Assembly: GCF_020523605.1 (NCBI RefSeq)
Contig: NZ_JAJAQI010000014.1
Coordinates: 62,001 to 126,000 of the forward strand
Length of the DNA stretch: 64,000 nt
Origin: Roseicella aerolata
GTDB lineage: Bacteria > Pseudomonadota > Alphaproteobacteria > Acetobacterales > Acetobacteraceae
Direction of reading: 5' to 3'
Part shown: positions 25,708 through 34,759 of the stretch, one piece after another
Position numbering within the stretch: the stretch's first letter is position 1
Layout: each line of letters begins with the position of its first letter
Made by a program: the position numbers and the translations under genes
Notes under the pieces: model-generated
What the model was told of the DNA's origin: nothing
Seen by the model: the letters and a program-made list of their open reading frames with translations, nothing else
The model's database searches: none

Positions 25708-26831
25708 ACAGGCAGTTCCCCCTGCCGCCGGGGGCCACCATCGGCATCCTGGGCGGCGGCCAGCTCGGCCGGATGTCGGCGCTGGCCGCGGCGCGGCTCG
25801 GCTATCGCTGCCATGTCTATGCGCCCGAGCCGGACAGCCCCGGGATGCAGGTCGCGGCCGCCGCCACCGTCGCACCCTATGAGGATGCGGCGGCGCTCGC
25901 CCGATTCGCCGCCGCGGTCGATGTGGTGACCTTCGAGTTCGAGAATGTGCCGGCCGGGACGCTGGCGGCGCTGGAGCCCCTCTCGCCGTGCCGGCCGGGG
26001 GTGGAGGTGCTGCGGATCTGCCAGGACCGGCTGCTGGAGAAGGCCTTCCTGGAGCGGGCCGGGGTGCCGGTCGCGCCCTGGCGGGCGGTGCATACCGAAG
26101 CGGACCTCGCGGCGGCGGTCGCCGAGATCGGCCTGCCGGCGGTGCTGAAGACCACCCGGCTCGGCTATGACGGCCGCGGCCAGGCGGTGCTGCGCAGGCC
26201 GGAGGATCTGGCGCCGGCCTTCGCCCGCCTCTCCCCCCGGCCACTGATCCTGGAAGCCTTCGTTCCCTTCGCGGCGGAGCTCTCGGCCATTGCGGCGCGC
26301 GGCGCGGATGGTGCGAGCGCGGTCTATGACGCGGTGGAGAACCGGCACCGCGACCACATTCTCGATCTCAGCTTCGCCCCGGCCCGGCTGCCGGCGGCAG
26401 CCGCTGAGGCCGCCCGGCGCCATGCCGCGGCGGTTGCCGAGTCGCTCGGCCTCATCGGCGTGCTGGCGCTGGAGATGTTCCTGCTGCCGGATGGCCGGAT
26501 CCTGGGCAATGAGATCGCGCCCAGGCCGCACAATTCCGGCCACTGGACCATGGATGGCTGCGCCGCCAGCCAGTTCGAGCAGCATGTGCGGGCGGTGGCT
26601 GGCCTGCCGCTGGCCAGCCCCGAGCGGCACCATGACGTCGTCATGCTGAACCTGGTCGGGCCGGAGGGGATGGCGCGCTGGCCGGGGCTGCTGCGGCAGC
26701 CCGGCGTGGTGCCGCATCTCTACGGCAAGGCGGAGGCGCGGGTGGGCCGCAAGCTCGGCCATGCCAACCGGCTGCTGCCGCTCGGGGCACTGGCGGAGAT
26801 GGCAGACGAGGCGGCGCTGGCCGGACTTTAG
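25704..26831 (+). CDS. purK: 5-(carboxyamino)imidazole ribonucleotide synthase PurK
   Basis: The 375-residue ATP-grasp enzyme makes N5-CAIR from AIR, bicarbonate and ATP and hands it to PurE. It shows [25 protein letters not shown] at the N-terminus, FEFENVPAG, the ATP-grasp [12 protein letters not shown] and the metal-binding [13 protein letters not shown] near residue 270. It starts with GTG at 25704, overlapping purE. Its TAG stop is the first three bases of a dispersed palindromic repeat. Confidence 0.95.
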   Translation: MNRQFPLPPGATIGILGGGQLGRMSALAAARLGYRCHVYAPEPDSPGMQVAAAATVAPYEDAAALARFAAAVDVVTFEFENVPAGTLAALEPLSPCRPGVEVLRICQDRLLEKAFLERAGVPVAPWRAVHTEADLAAAVAEIGLPAVLKTTRLGYDGRGQAVLRRPEDLAPAFARLSPRPLILEAFVPFAAELSAIAARGADGASAVYDAVENRHRDHILDLSFAPARLPAAAAEAARRHAAAVAESLGLIGVLALEMFLLPDGRILGNEIAPRPHNSGHWTMDGCAASQFEQHVRAVAGLPLASPERHHDVVMLNLVGPEGMARWPGLLRQPGVVPHLYGKAEARVGRKLGHANRLLPLGALAEMADEAALAGL

Positions 26832-26934
26832 AGCGGATCGCGGACGGGCGGGAACGCCCGGGAGCGAGGCTCTGCTCGAAGAACAAAGAGCACCAGCGGA
26901 TGGGCGCTCGGACAGGAACGCAATCCGCCGTAGC
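26829..26934. repeat. Dispersed palindromic repeat, copy B, at the purK stop
   Basis: It begins TAGAGCGGATCGCGG, whose TAG is the purK stop codon, and ends GAACGCAATCCGCCGTAG. In reverse orientation it aligns over about 95 bases with the copy at 31521. It has two palindromic modules: GGGCGGGAACGCCC, and an outer GCGGAT/ATCCGC pair. Confidence 0.75.
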
Positions 26935-27274
26935 GGCGAGAGGCGCGGAACCGCGGCGCCGGCCCCGTCCCGCGCCGGCCGCGCAGGCCTGACCGGAGCC
27001 TCGGAACGCGCGGCTCGGGCCGCCCTGCCCATCCCGGCGCTCCGCTGCGATCCCTGCTGACTGGCAGCGCGGGCCGGCCTTCCAACAAGCCGACTGTGGC
27101 CGAATTGCCATCACTAACCGTGGCATATCCGCCACATTGATGCGGAAATGGTCCGTCCGGACTGCCACTGGCGGTGGAGCGGTGTTAGGTTCCGCCCACG
27201 CTCCGTTCCATCACGCGTCTTTGGCGTGGCAGGCGGTGCGACAGATTGCCTCTATGGATCGAGGAGAGACGAGG
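26935..27274. other. Leader and promoter region of the first OmpA gene
   Basis: No gene is supported. A small inverted repeat GTGGC-N6-GCCAC lies at 27120-27135. The stretch 27085-27150 is less GC-rich than its surroundings and is the probable promoter zone, but no clear -35/-10 pair can be assigned. Confidence 0.4.
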
Positions 27275-28339
27275 ATGACCCTCAGGAAGGCCCTTCTGGC
27301 CGCGACGGTTCTGGCGCTGCCGGTGGCGGCGCAGGCGCAGCCCGTGTCGGGCCTCTATGTCGGCGCTGGCGCCGGCCTGAACTTCCACCAGGAGTCGACC
27401 GACTCGGGCTTCAAGGCCGACTACAAGCACCCGGGTGCCGCCGCGGTCGCCGCGATCGGCTGGGGCTTCGGCAACGGCCTGCGCGCCGAGCTCGAGGGCA
27501 ACTACCGCTACAACGAGGTCGACACCGCGACTATCGGTGGCATCCGTGCGACCTCGACGGCCGGCCGCCTCCACCAGTACGGCGTGATGGTCAACGCCGT
27601 GTATGACATCCAGACCGGCACGCCCTTCACGCCGTATCTCGGCGTCGGCGCCGGCTATGGCTGGCTCGAGACCAGCAAGTTCCGCGCGAGCGTTCCGGGC
27701 GCCACGGTGACCTCGAACGACACCGACGGGGCCTTTGCCTACCAGGCGATCGCCGGCGTGGGCTACAATCTCGGCGCCTTCGTGCCGGGCCTGACCCTGA
27801 CCGCCGAGTACCGCTTCTACGGCACGCTCGATGCGAAGCTGGATGCCGAGGTCCGCACCGGCGGCCCGAACGGCCAGGTGATCGACTCCGGCCGTATCGA
27901 GCCGACCAACTACAACCACTCGGTGCTGCTCGGTCTGCGCTACGCCTTCAACGCGCCGCGCCCGGCCCCGGCCGTCGCCGCGCCGGCCCCGGTTGCCGCC
28001 CCGGCCCCGGCCCGCACCTACCTGGTCTTCTTCGACTGGGATCGCGCTGACCTGACCGCCCGCGCCCGCGAGATCATCGGTGAGGCGGCGCAGAACGCCC
28101 GTCGCACCCAGACCACGCGGATCGAGGTGGCCGGCCATGCCGACCGCTCCGGCACGCCGCAGTACAACCAGCGCCTGTCCCAGCGCCGCGCCGACAACGT
28201 CGCCGCCGAGCTGGTGCGCCAGGGCATCCAGCGGAACGAGATCGCCATCACCGCCTTCGGCGAGAGCCGCCCGCTGGTGCCGACCGCCGACGGCGTGCGC
28301 GAGCCGCAGAACCGCCGCGTCGAGATCGTCCTGCGCTAA
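27275..28339 (+). CDS. OmpA-family outer membrane protein, first of tandem pair
   Basis: The 354-residue protein has a signal peptide (ALLAATVLALPVAAQAQ), an eight-stranded beta-barrel domain (GLYVGAGAGLNFHQ to NHSVLLGLRYAF), an Ala/Pro hinge (about 229-245) and a C-terminal OmpA domain that binds peptidoglycan (TYLVFFDWDRADLTARAREII, VAGHADRSGTPQYNQRLSQRRADNV, FGESRPLVPTADGVREPQNRRVEI). It links the outer membrane to the cell wall. A near copy follows at 29066. The start at 27275 follows GAGAGACGAGG, and a terminator follows the gene. Confidence 0.93.
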   Translation: MTLRKALLAATVLALPVAAQAQPVSGLYVGAGAGLNFHQESTDSGFKADYKHPGAAAVAAIGWGFGNGLRAELEGNYRYNEVDTATIGGIRATSTAGRLHQYGVMVNAVYDIQTGTPFTPYLGVGAGYGWLETSKFRASVPGATVTSNDTDGAFAYQAIAGVGYNLGAFVPGLTLTAEYRFYGTLDAKLDAEVRTGGPNGQVIDSGRIEPTNYNHSVLLGLRYAFNAPRPAPAVAAPAPVAAPAPARTYLVFFDWDRADLTARAREIIGEAAQNARRTQTTRIEVAGHADRSGTPQYNQRLSQRRADNVAAELVRQGIQRNEIAITAFGESRPLVPTADGVREPQNRRVEIVLR

Positions 28340-28365
28340 GCGCGCAGGTCCCGACCGGACATCTG

Positions 28366-28394
28366 GAAAGGGGCGCCTTGCGGCGCCCCTTTCT
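28366..28394 (+). terminator. Terminator of the first OmpA gene
   Basis: AAAGGGGCGCC-TTGC-GGCGCCCCTTT is a perfect 11-bp hairpin ending in a T stretch; its symmetry would allow action on both strands. Confidence 0.85.
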
Positions 28395-29065
28395 GCATGC
28401 AGGCCCCGTTGCCTGGGCCGGCGCCTTGGGCGATTGCATGCCGCCGGCGCTGGCCTCCTGGCCAAGGGCGGCGCTGGGGCCGGACCCCGCAGACACCGCG
28501 TCCGGGGCCGCGCCCGACCGATCACGGCCCATGGCTGGGCGGGGCAGGCCCCGCATTCGGACCGGCAGGCCCTGTCCGGCCCTTGCCTCCCCCCTGTCGC
28601 AGTCCGGCCGGACCAGAAGCGGGGCGAAGAACCCGCCCGGTGCTTGCCGCGCGCGCGAGGGGGACAGGCAATCCATCACGGCTGGCGCCACACTCTGTGG
28701 CGCAAATACCACATCACTTTGCAGCCGAGCTTACACCCCGCCTGCTCGCGCAGCCGTGGTGCCCCCAAGGCGCATTGATCTGCTCTACCTGCCGGTGACC
28801 CGTCGTCCCGGGCCGGCGCATGACGCGCCACGCCAGGCAGCGGGTAGGGACCGCCGCGCCGGGGGAACCATCGCAAGATGGCCCGCCGGGCCGGGGCGGG
28901 ACCGGGCAGCACAGGATCTGTGGCAAAAAGGCAACGGGTTTCGAGCTTGCACGGGCGCCACTGAACCTGCGGCCCCGGGATTTTATTAGGCCAATGAGCG
29001 CGTGTCGCCACCGAACCGAGCCTCCGGTTCTCGTGACCCGTGCGAGAGAAATGGAGAGAGAGGCC
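28395..29065. other. Intergenic region between the tandem OmpA genes
   Basis: About 670 bases without a supported gene. The last 120 bases include an A-rich stretch (CAAAAAGGCAACGGG near 28922) and the GAGAGAGAGG ribosome-binding site of the next gene; the rest shows nothing recognisable. Confidence 0.4.
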
Positions 29066-30220
29066 ATGAGTCTGAAGAAGGCGCTGCTGGCAGCGACCAT
29101 CCTGGCGGTTCCCGCCGCGGCCAGCGCGCAGCCGGTCACCGGCCTGTACATCGGCCTTGGCGCCGGTGCGAACTGGGTCAACAACCCGTCCACCTTCGAT
29201 CTGAGCGGCGAGACCCTTCCGGGCAATTTCGGCCTTCCGCCGAATGTCCGGGTCGACAATGCCGGCAAGGCGAATTTCAAGCTTGGCTGGACCGGTGCGG
29301 CCAGCATCGGCTGGGGCTTCGGCAATGGCTTCCGCGTCGAGCTCGAGGGCAATTACCGCGAGAACGAGGTCGACAGCATCCGCGGCCTCGGCCTCGCGCC
29401 CATCGCCCGGACCGGCGGCTTCCAGCGCACCTATGGCGCGATGGTCAACGTCTTCTATGACTTCGACTTCGCGAATTTCGGCCTCGGCCAGAGCATCTTC
29501 CAGCCCTATATCGGTGTCGGCGCCGGCTATGCCTGGACCGACTGGAAGAACCTTCGCGGCCAGAGCGCCGTGAACGGCCTGATCCTGAGCGCGGATGACG
29601 ATGACGGCCAGTTCGCCTACCAGGCCATCGCCGGCGTGGCGACGCCCCTCACCTGGCTCGGCGTCACCGGCCTGACGCTGACTGCGGAGTACCGCTTCTT
29701 CGGCACGCTGCAGCCGGAGCTCTCCGCAAGCATCCGCAACCCGGCGAACAACCAGCTGGTGAGCGCCGGCAAGCTCGAGGCGGACAACTACAACCACTCG
29801 GTCATGCTCGGCCTGCGCTACGCGCTGTTCCAGCCGCCGCCGCCGCCGCCGCCAGTGGTTGCCCCGGCCCCGGCCGCGGCGCCCGCTCCGGCCCGCACCT
29901 ACCTGGTCTTCTTCGACTGGGATCGCGCCGACCTGACCGCCCGCGCCCGGGAGATCATCGGCGAGGCGGCGCAGAACGCGCGCCGGGTGCAGTCCACGCG
30001 GATCGAGGTGGCCGGCCATGCCGACCGCTCCGGCTCGCCGCAGTACAACCAGCGCCTGTCGCAGCGCCGCGCCGAAGCGGTGGCGGCGGAGCTGGTGTCC
30101 CGCGGCATCAGCCGGAACGACATCGGCATCACCGCCTTCGGCGAGAGCCGTCCGCTGGTGCCGACCGCCGACGGCGTGCGCGAGCCGCAGAACCGCCGCG
30201 TCGAGATCGTCCTGCGCTGA
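29066..30220 (+). CDS. OmpA-family outer membrane protein, second of tandem pair
   Basis: The 384-residue paralogue of the preceding gene has a signal peptide (ALLAATILAVPAAASAQ), a longer beta-barrel domain (GLYIGLGAGANWVNN to NHSVMLGLRYAL), a poly-Pro hinge (PPPPPPPVV) and an OmpA C-domain almost identical to its neighbour's. The barrels differ mainly in the outer loops, while the C-domain DNA is about 90% alike by eye, which points to recent duplication or gene conversion. It has its own ribosome-binding site (GAGAGAGAGG) and its own terminator, so it is probably transcribed separately. Confidence 0.93.
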   Translation: MSLKKALLAATILAVPAAASAQPVTGLYIGLGAGANWVNNPSTFDLSGETLPGNFGLPPNVRVDNAGKANFKLGWTGAASIGWGFGNGFRVELEGNYRENEVDSIRGLGLAPIARTGGFQRTYGAMVNVFYDFDFANFGLGQSIFQPYIGVGAGYAWTDWKNLRGQSAVNGLILSADDDDGQFAYQAIAGVATPLTWLGVTGLTLTAEYRFFGTLQPELSASIRNPANNQLVSAGKLEADNYNHSVMLGLRYALFQPPPPPPPVVAPAPAAAPAPARTYLVFFDWDRADLTARAREIIGEAAQNARRVQSTRIEVAGHADRSGSPQYNQRLSQRRAEAVAAELVSRGISRNDIGITAFGESRPLVPTADGVREPQNRRVEIVLR

Positions 30221-30248
30221 GGCGATCCCTGCGGAAGGGTAACATGGG

Positions 30249-30274
30249 AAGGGGCGCCGCAAGGCGCCCCTTTC
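30249..30274 (+). terminator. Terminator of the second OmpA gene
   Basis: AAGGGGCGCC-GCAA-GGCGCCCCTTT is a perfect hairpin with a T stretch, a near copy of the terminator after the first OmpA gene. Confidence 0.85.
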
Positions 30275-30330
30275 TGCGTCCGGCCCCCGCCGCCTCCGAA
30301 GGGCTGCGACGTCGCAGCCCCGCTTCGCCT

Positions 30331-30468
30331 CATAATACTAACCCGCGCAAATGCTGACGCATTTCTGCGGCCTCCGTCGCCGGCGCCGCTCTGCGGCTTG
30401 GCTACGCGCCACCTGGCGCGGCGCCCGTTGGGGCGCTCAGCCGCCGGCGGCGGCTGCAGGTCAGAACC
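30331..30468 (-). repeat. About 140-bp multi-hairpin repeat, copy 1
   Basis: Read on the minus strand it aligns with 39366-39516 over nearly its whole length: GACCTGCAGCCGCC, GGCGGCTGAGCGCCC, GGGCGCCGCGCC, TGGCGCGTA-CCAAGCCG, GGCGCCGGCGA, GAGGCCGCA and AAATGCGTCAGCATTTG. It holds several nested palindromes and no reading frame, like a REP/BIME or MITE-type element. Confidence 0.7.
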
Positions 30469-30475
30469 TATGCCG

Positions 30476-30550
30476 GTCCGCTATAGGCCGTTGTCTGTAA
30501 GAGCAGATTCACGCTGCGGGGCGTTCACGCCCCTCCGCGATCTCCTCTAG
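30476..30550. repeat. Dispersed palindromic repeat, copy D
   Basis: GAGCAGATTCACGCTGCGGG, GCGTTCACGCCCCTCCGCGA and TCTCCTCTAG match the second module of the copies at 31521 and (reversed) 26829. It directly follows the 140-bp repeat. Confidence 0.6.
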
Positions 30551-30776
30551 GCCACACCGGCGGCGGCGCCCGTCCGGGCACCCGGCATGAATGGGGCGTT
30601 CATGCCACTGGTATCACCTCAGCCCGCACGGGTCCTGACCTGCGACCGCCACCGACAGCCGCGGCCCCTGACATGGGCCAGCAGTCATGTGGGGCCGTAC
30701 AGTTACTCACCGGGATGGCCGGCCCACCGGCGATGAGAACCATGGCGCCCCTCCACCTGGCGGCGCCGGTTTCGGT

Positions 30777-30854
30777 TCAGAGGACGCCGAACAGGTAGAG
30801 CAGGATCAGGATCGGGATGGGGATGCCGAGAAGCCATAGGAGGATGCCGCGCAT
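30777..30854 (-). CDS. 25-residue hydrophobic membrane peptide
   Basis: The frame encodes 25 residues, almost all hydrophobic, with MRGILLWLLGIPIPI at the start. A GGAAGG site lies 7 bases before the ATG, which supports translation. It would span the membrane once. Similar tiny membrane peptides occur in alphaproteobacteria, but no function is known. It is divergent from the lipoprotein gene at 30984. Confidence 0.55.
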   Translation of the reverse strand: MRGILLWLLGIPIPILILLYLFGVL

Positions 30855-30983
30855 GATTGCCTTCCGTTGCGTTCCGGTCCCGTCGCAACGCCGACCCCGA
30901 CCCTGCGCTCCCCAGGTGCTGGCCCGCGGTCCGACGCCTCCGGGTTTCTTGAACAGGCCTGCGGCAGGCACCAGGAGGCAGGG

Positions 30984-31523
30984 ATGCGGATGAGGCGCGC
31001 GGCGATGGCCACCCTGCTCTGCCTGGCGGCCACGGCCTGCCAGACCGACCCGAGCGCGAATCACCTCTGGGGCATCGGCGATCCGGTGCGCGGCGCCGCG
31101 CTCTGGGCGCCGCGCAACCTTGGCGATACCAGCCGTTGGGCCGGCAAGCCGGCCGATGCCGCCATCGCTGTCGGGCAGCTGGAATTCCTGGCGCACGAGA
31201 TGGCGACCAACCCGCGTTATGCCCCGGTGGTCAACCCGGCGGTGCCGCAGACCCTGCAATGGGCCCGGACGGAGATGCGGGATTATCTTGGAATCCCGGC
31301 CGCGGCGGATCCGCAACTGGTGATCGAGGCCATGCGCCGCACCGCCGCCTCGCTGCGCGCCGGCAGCCGGGCTCAGGCGGAGGCGACGCTGAGCGGCCCG
31401 TCCTTCCCGGCGGGGCCGGCGGCCGTGCTCGCCCGGCTTTCGGCCATGCCGCGCCTGCCCCGGACCGCCGAGGCCGCCGGCATGGTGGCGTCCGAGATGG
31501 AGCGGCTGGAGCGGCAGCGCTAG
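30984..31523 (+). CDS. Putative lipoprotein, paralogue of the gene at the window start
   Basis: The 179-residue product has a lipoprotein signal (RRAAMATLLCLAATACQ, lipobox ATAC at about residue 19) and a mature part of helices without a known domain. It shares with 1-375 the run GDPVRxAxL, an AxAVxxxEFL segment and NP-x-V. AGGAGG lies 8 bases before the ATG at 30984. The TAG stop is the first three bases of a dispersed palindromic repeat, as for purK. It probably belongs to an uncharacterised envelope protein family. Confidence 0.75.
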   Translation: MRMRRAAMATLLCLAATACQTDPSANHLWGIGDPVRGAALWAPRNLGDTSRWAGKPADAAIAVGQLEFLAHEMATNPRYAPVVNPAVPQTLQWARTEMRDYLGIPAAADPQLVIEAMRRTAASLRAGSRAQAEATLSGPSFPAGPAAVLARLSAMPRLPRTAEAAGMVASEMERLERQR

Positions 31524-31681
31524 AGCGGATTGCGTTTATATCTGAACGCTCATCCGCTGTAGCTCCTTGTTTTTCGAGCAGAATTACGCTTCCGGACGTT
31601 CACGCCCGGGAGCGTGCATCTGCCCAGCAATCAACGGCCTACAGCGGATTGGTGTACGGTTCTGAACGCAATCCGCTGTAG
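31521..31681. repeat. Dispersed palindromic repeat, copy C plus a half copy
   Basis: TAGAGCGGATTGCG begins at the lipoprotein stop codon and the element runs to about 31618 (module 1 ATCCGCTGTAG, module 2 TTTTTCGAGCAG to ACGTTCACGCCCGGGAGCG). A half copy follows at 31640-31680 with perfect 11-bp arms, TACAGCGGATT and AATCCGCTGTA. It fills most of the gap before the convergent dehydrogenase gene. Confidence 0.75.
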
Positions 31682-31810
31682 GGCTGATCGCGGCGGGGCG
31701 CGAAGGGGGCGCCCCGCCGCCTCCCCCCTGCGCCGCAACCGGGGAGCAGCAGCGGACCGGCGTTCTGGCATGCAGGCCGATCCGCCGGGGCGCCGCCCCG
31801 GTCTCCCGCC

Positions 31811-32908
31811 CTAGCCGAAGGCGATCAGCTGCCGCACCACATGGCCGCCCTTCAGCCGGGCGAAGCCCTCGTTGATCTCCTCGAGCTTCAGCGTGTTGCT
31901 GATGAGGTGGTCGAGCTTCAGCTTGCCCTGCTTCCACAGCGTCAGCAGGCGCGGCATGTCCGTGCGGAAATGGTTGGACCCCATGGAGGAGCCCTGGATC
32001 CGGCGCTCCCGCAGGAAGTCGAAGCCGTGCAGCTCGATCTTCTGGCCGAAGGGCACCATGCCGACGATGGTGGCCGTCCCGCCCGGCTTCAGCATGGCGA
32101 AGCTCTGCTCGGCCGTGACCTTCAGGCCCAGGCACTCGAAGCTGTATTCCACGCCGCCGCCGGTCAGGTCGCGCACCGCCTGCACCGGGTCGACGTTGCT
32201 CCCCCCTGGGCCCACCAGGACGGTGTCGGTGGCGCCCATGGTCCTCGCCACCTCCAGCTTCTCCGGCAGGGTGTCGAGGGCGATGATGCGCGAGGCCCCG
32301 GCCAGCGCCGCGCCGTTCACCGCCGAGAGGCCGACGCCGCCGCAGCCGATGATGGCGACGGTGGAGCCGGCCGGGATGCGGGCGGTGTTGATGACGGCGC
32401 CGACCCCGGTGATGACGCCGCAGCCGACCAGCGTCGCGCGGTCCAGCGGCACCTCCCGGTCGATCTTCACCAGCGCGTTCTCGTGCACCACCATCTGCTC
32501 GGCGAAGGCCGAGAGGTTGAGGAACTGGTGCATCACCTCCCCGCCCTTCCAGGAGAGGCGGCGGGACTGGCCCGGCACCATCTTCACCTCGGTGTTCTCG
32601 CAGAGCACCGTGCGGCCATTGGTGCATTGCTGGCAGGCGCCGCAGAAGACGGAGAGGCAGCCGATGACATGGTCGCCCGGCTGCAGGTAGGTGACATCGG
32701 AGCCGACCGCCTCCACCACCCCTGCGACCTCATGCCCCGGCACGGTCGGCAGCGGGTGGGGGTAGAGCCCCTCGATGAAATGCAGGTCGGAGTGGCAGAG
32801 CCCGGCATAGGCGGTGCGCACCAGCACCTCCCGAGCCCTGGGCTTCTGCAGGGAGACCTCCTCGATGGTCAGGGGCTCGTTCGGCGCGTGCAGGACCGCT
32901 GCCTTCAT
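31811..32908 (-). CDS. Zinc-dependent alcohol dehydrogenase (MDR family)
   Basis: The 365-residue enzyme oxidises an alcohol or aldehyde adduct with NAD. It shows the catalytic zinc site (YAGLCHSDLHFIEG, GHEVAGVV), the structural zinc site CGACQQCTNGRTVLC (four Cys, about residues 91-105) and a Rossmann motif IIGCGGVGLSAVNGA (about 190). The overall pattern resembles class III/Zn-dependent long-chain alcohol dehydrogenases found in actinobacteria and proteobacteria. The start at 32908 gives the usual N-terminus MKAAVLHAPNEPLTIEEV. It is divergent from the hydrolase-cyclase gene. The substrate is unknown. Confidence 0.92.
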   Translation of the reverse strand: MKAAVLHAPNEPLTIEEVSLQKPRAREVLVRTAYAGLCHSDLHFIEGLYPHPLPTVPGHEVAGVVEAVGSDVTYLQPGDHVIGCLSVFCGACQQCTNGRTVLCENTEVKMVPGQSRRLSWKGGEVMHQFLNLSAFAEQMVVHENALVKIDREVPLDRATLVGCGVITGVGAVINTARIPAGSTVAIIGCGGVGLSAVNGAALAGASRIIALDTLPEKLEVARTMGATDTVLVGPGGSNVDPVQAVRDLTGGGVEYSFECLGLKVTAEQSFAMLKPGGTATIVGMVPFGQKIELHGFDFLRERRIQGSSMGSNHFRTDMPRLLTLWKQGKLKLDHLISNTLKLEEINEGFARLKGGHVVRQLIAFG

Positions 32909-33298
32909 GGATCGCTCTCCTCCCTCGGGCGCCTCGTTCCCCGGGCGCGACGCCCGCAGTGTTCCGCCTGACCTGCGGCAACGCAAGCCATCCTGCGGCG
33001 AGCAAAGAAGCACGCCACGGCTGCGCTGCCTTTCGGCAAAGCGACGCATGCCCCCGGGGGACGGGGCATCGGTCGTCGTGCAGCCCGAACCCGCACCGCG
33101 CCCAGCCGATCCGGGCCGGCCATCTCCGGCTTCCTGCAAGGGGTGGGGCCGGCCTAGGCTCATGCTGCGCGGCTCAGGCCAGCCGGCGCGGCCAGGCGCA
33201 GCGGCATGGGCGGGAGACGGCCCGGAGTCCTGGCGGCCTGCGTCAGGCTGGCCCTGGCGGCGCCGGCCCCGCGCCGCAGCGGAAGAGTGGAGGCAGGC
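32909..33298. other. Divergent promoter region, dehydrogenase and hydrolase-cyclase
   Basis: No gene is supported in these 390 bases. The region must hold the promoters of both flanking genes, but no clear promoter hexamers or palindromes were recognised. Confidence 0.4.
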
Positions 33299-34618
33299 AT
33301 GCGAGCTCCGGAAACCCACTACGCCAGGAGCGGCGATGTCCGTATCGCCTACCAGGTCTTCGGCAACGGTCCCTTCGACCTCGTCTTTGTGCCAGGCTTC
33401 ATTTCAAATATAGACCATTACTGGGACCACCCGGGCATGGCGCACACGTTCTCGCGCCTAGCCTCCTTCTGTCGCCTGATCACCTTCGACAAGCGCGGCA
33501 CCGGCCTCTCGGATCGTGTCGGCGGCCTGCCGACGCTGGAGCAGCGGATGGACGACCTGCGTGCGGTCATGGATGCCGTCGGATCGGAGCGTGCGGCCCT
33601 GCTCGGCATCTCCGAGGGCGGTGCGATGTCCATGCTCTTCGCCGCCACCCATCCAGACCGCGTGCGATCCCTGGTACTGTATGGCTGCTACGCGCATTTC
33701 CACAGCTGGGTGCTGCCGCCGGAGCGGTTCGGGCCCTTCCTGGACGCCATCGACCGCGACTGGGGCACAGGCGAGAGCTTGCGCGCCTTCGCCCCAAGCG
33801 CCGTGGCGGATGAATGGATGCGCAACTGGTGGGCGCGATACGAGCGCGTCTCGGCCAGCCCCTCCGCGGCGCTGGCCCTGATGCGCATGAATGCGGAGAT
33901 CGATGTTCGTCATGTCCTGCCCGCGATCCATGTGCCGACGCTCGTGATCCACCGCACAGGCGATACCCGCGTCAGCGTCGAGGGCGGGCGGTACCTGGCC
34001 GAACACATCGCCGGGGCGCGTTATCGCGAACTGCCGGGAGAGGACCACCTCCTCTGGGTCGGCGACACCGACCGCGCGATCACGGAGATTGAGGAGTTCC
34101 TGACGGGAGCGCATAGCGATGCCGACCCGGAGCGGGTGCTCGCCACCGTGCTTTTCACCGACATCGTCGGCTCGACGCAGCGCGCGGCCGAGCTTGGCGA
34201 CCGCCGCTGGCGGCTCCTGCTGGCCGAGCATAACGGCATCGCCCGCCGCGAGATCGCGCGCTTCCGTGGCCGCGAGGTTCACAGCCTGGGCGACGGCTTC
34301 CTCGCCACCTTCGATGGTCCCGCCCGTGCGGTCCGCTGCGCCTGCGCCATCGCCGAGACCGTCCGCACCTCGCTTGGCATCAAGGTGCGGGGCGGCGTGC
34401 ATACCGGCGAGATCGAGCTCGACCGGGAGGAGAGCGATGTGCGCGGCATCGCGGTGCATATCGCCGCCCGCATCGCAGCCCTGGCCGGCGCGGGCGAGGT
34501 GCTGGTGTCCGGGACCGTGCGCGATCTGGTGGCCGGGTCTGGCATCCGCTTCCGTGGCTGCGGCAGCCGCACGCTCAAGGGCGTGCCCGGCAAGGTCAGG
34601 CTTTACGCGCCGGAGTGA
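33299..34618 (+). CDS. Alpha/beta hydrolase fused to class III adenylyl/guanylyl cyclase
   Basis: The 439-residue protein begins with an alpha/beta-hydrolase domain (nucleophile Ser in GISEGGAMS near residue 104, acid Asp in RTGDTRVS, His in GEDHLLWVGD near 250) and continues into a class III cyclase domain from about 275: VLATVLFTDIVGSTQRAAELGDRRW (metal Asp), HSLGDGFLATFDGP and GGVHTGEIE. It may make cAMP or cGMP in response to a ligand held or cleaved by the hydrolase part. ATG at 33299 follows GGAGGCAGG. Codons around 33396-33423 are AT-rich for this genome. Such fusions are known in actinobacteria and rhizobia; the ligand is unknown. Confidence 0.9.
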   Translation: MRAPETHYARSGDVRIAYQVFGNGPFDLVFVPGFISNIDHYWDHPGMAHTFSRLASFCRLITFDKRGTGLSDRVGGLPTLEQRMDDLRAVMDAVGSERAALLGISEGGAMSMLFAATHPDRVRSLVLYGCYAHFHSWVLPPERFGPFLDAIDRDWGTGESLRAFAPSAVADEWMRNWWARYERVSASPSAALALMRMNAEIDVRHVLPAIHVPTLVIHRTGDTRVSVEGGRYLAEHIAGARYRELPGEDHLLWVGDTDRAITEIEEFLTGAHSDADPERVLATVLFTDIVGSTQRAAELGDRRWRLLLAEHNGIARREIARFRGREVHSLGDGFLATFDGPARAVRCACAIAETVRTSLGIKVRGGVHTGEIELDREESDVRGIAVHIAARIAALAGAGEVLVSGTVRDLVAGSGIRFRGCGSRTLKGVPGKVRLYAPE

Positions 34619-34759
34619 GCCGCCCCCGCTTCCCCGGCGGCCGCCGCGGCGGGTATTCGCGCGCGGGCGCAAGGGACGGCCATGCTGCGGTCAGGCCGGC
34701 GGGCGCAGGAGACAGGTCGCCATTTCGCGCCGGCGGTGTAGGCTGGCTGCATCAGCCAA

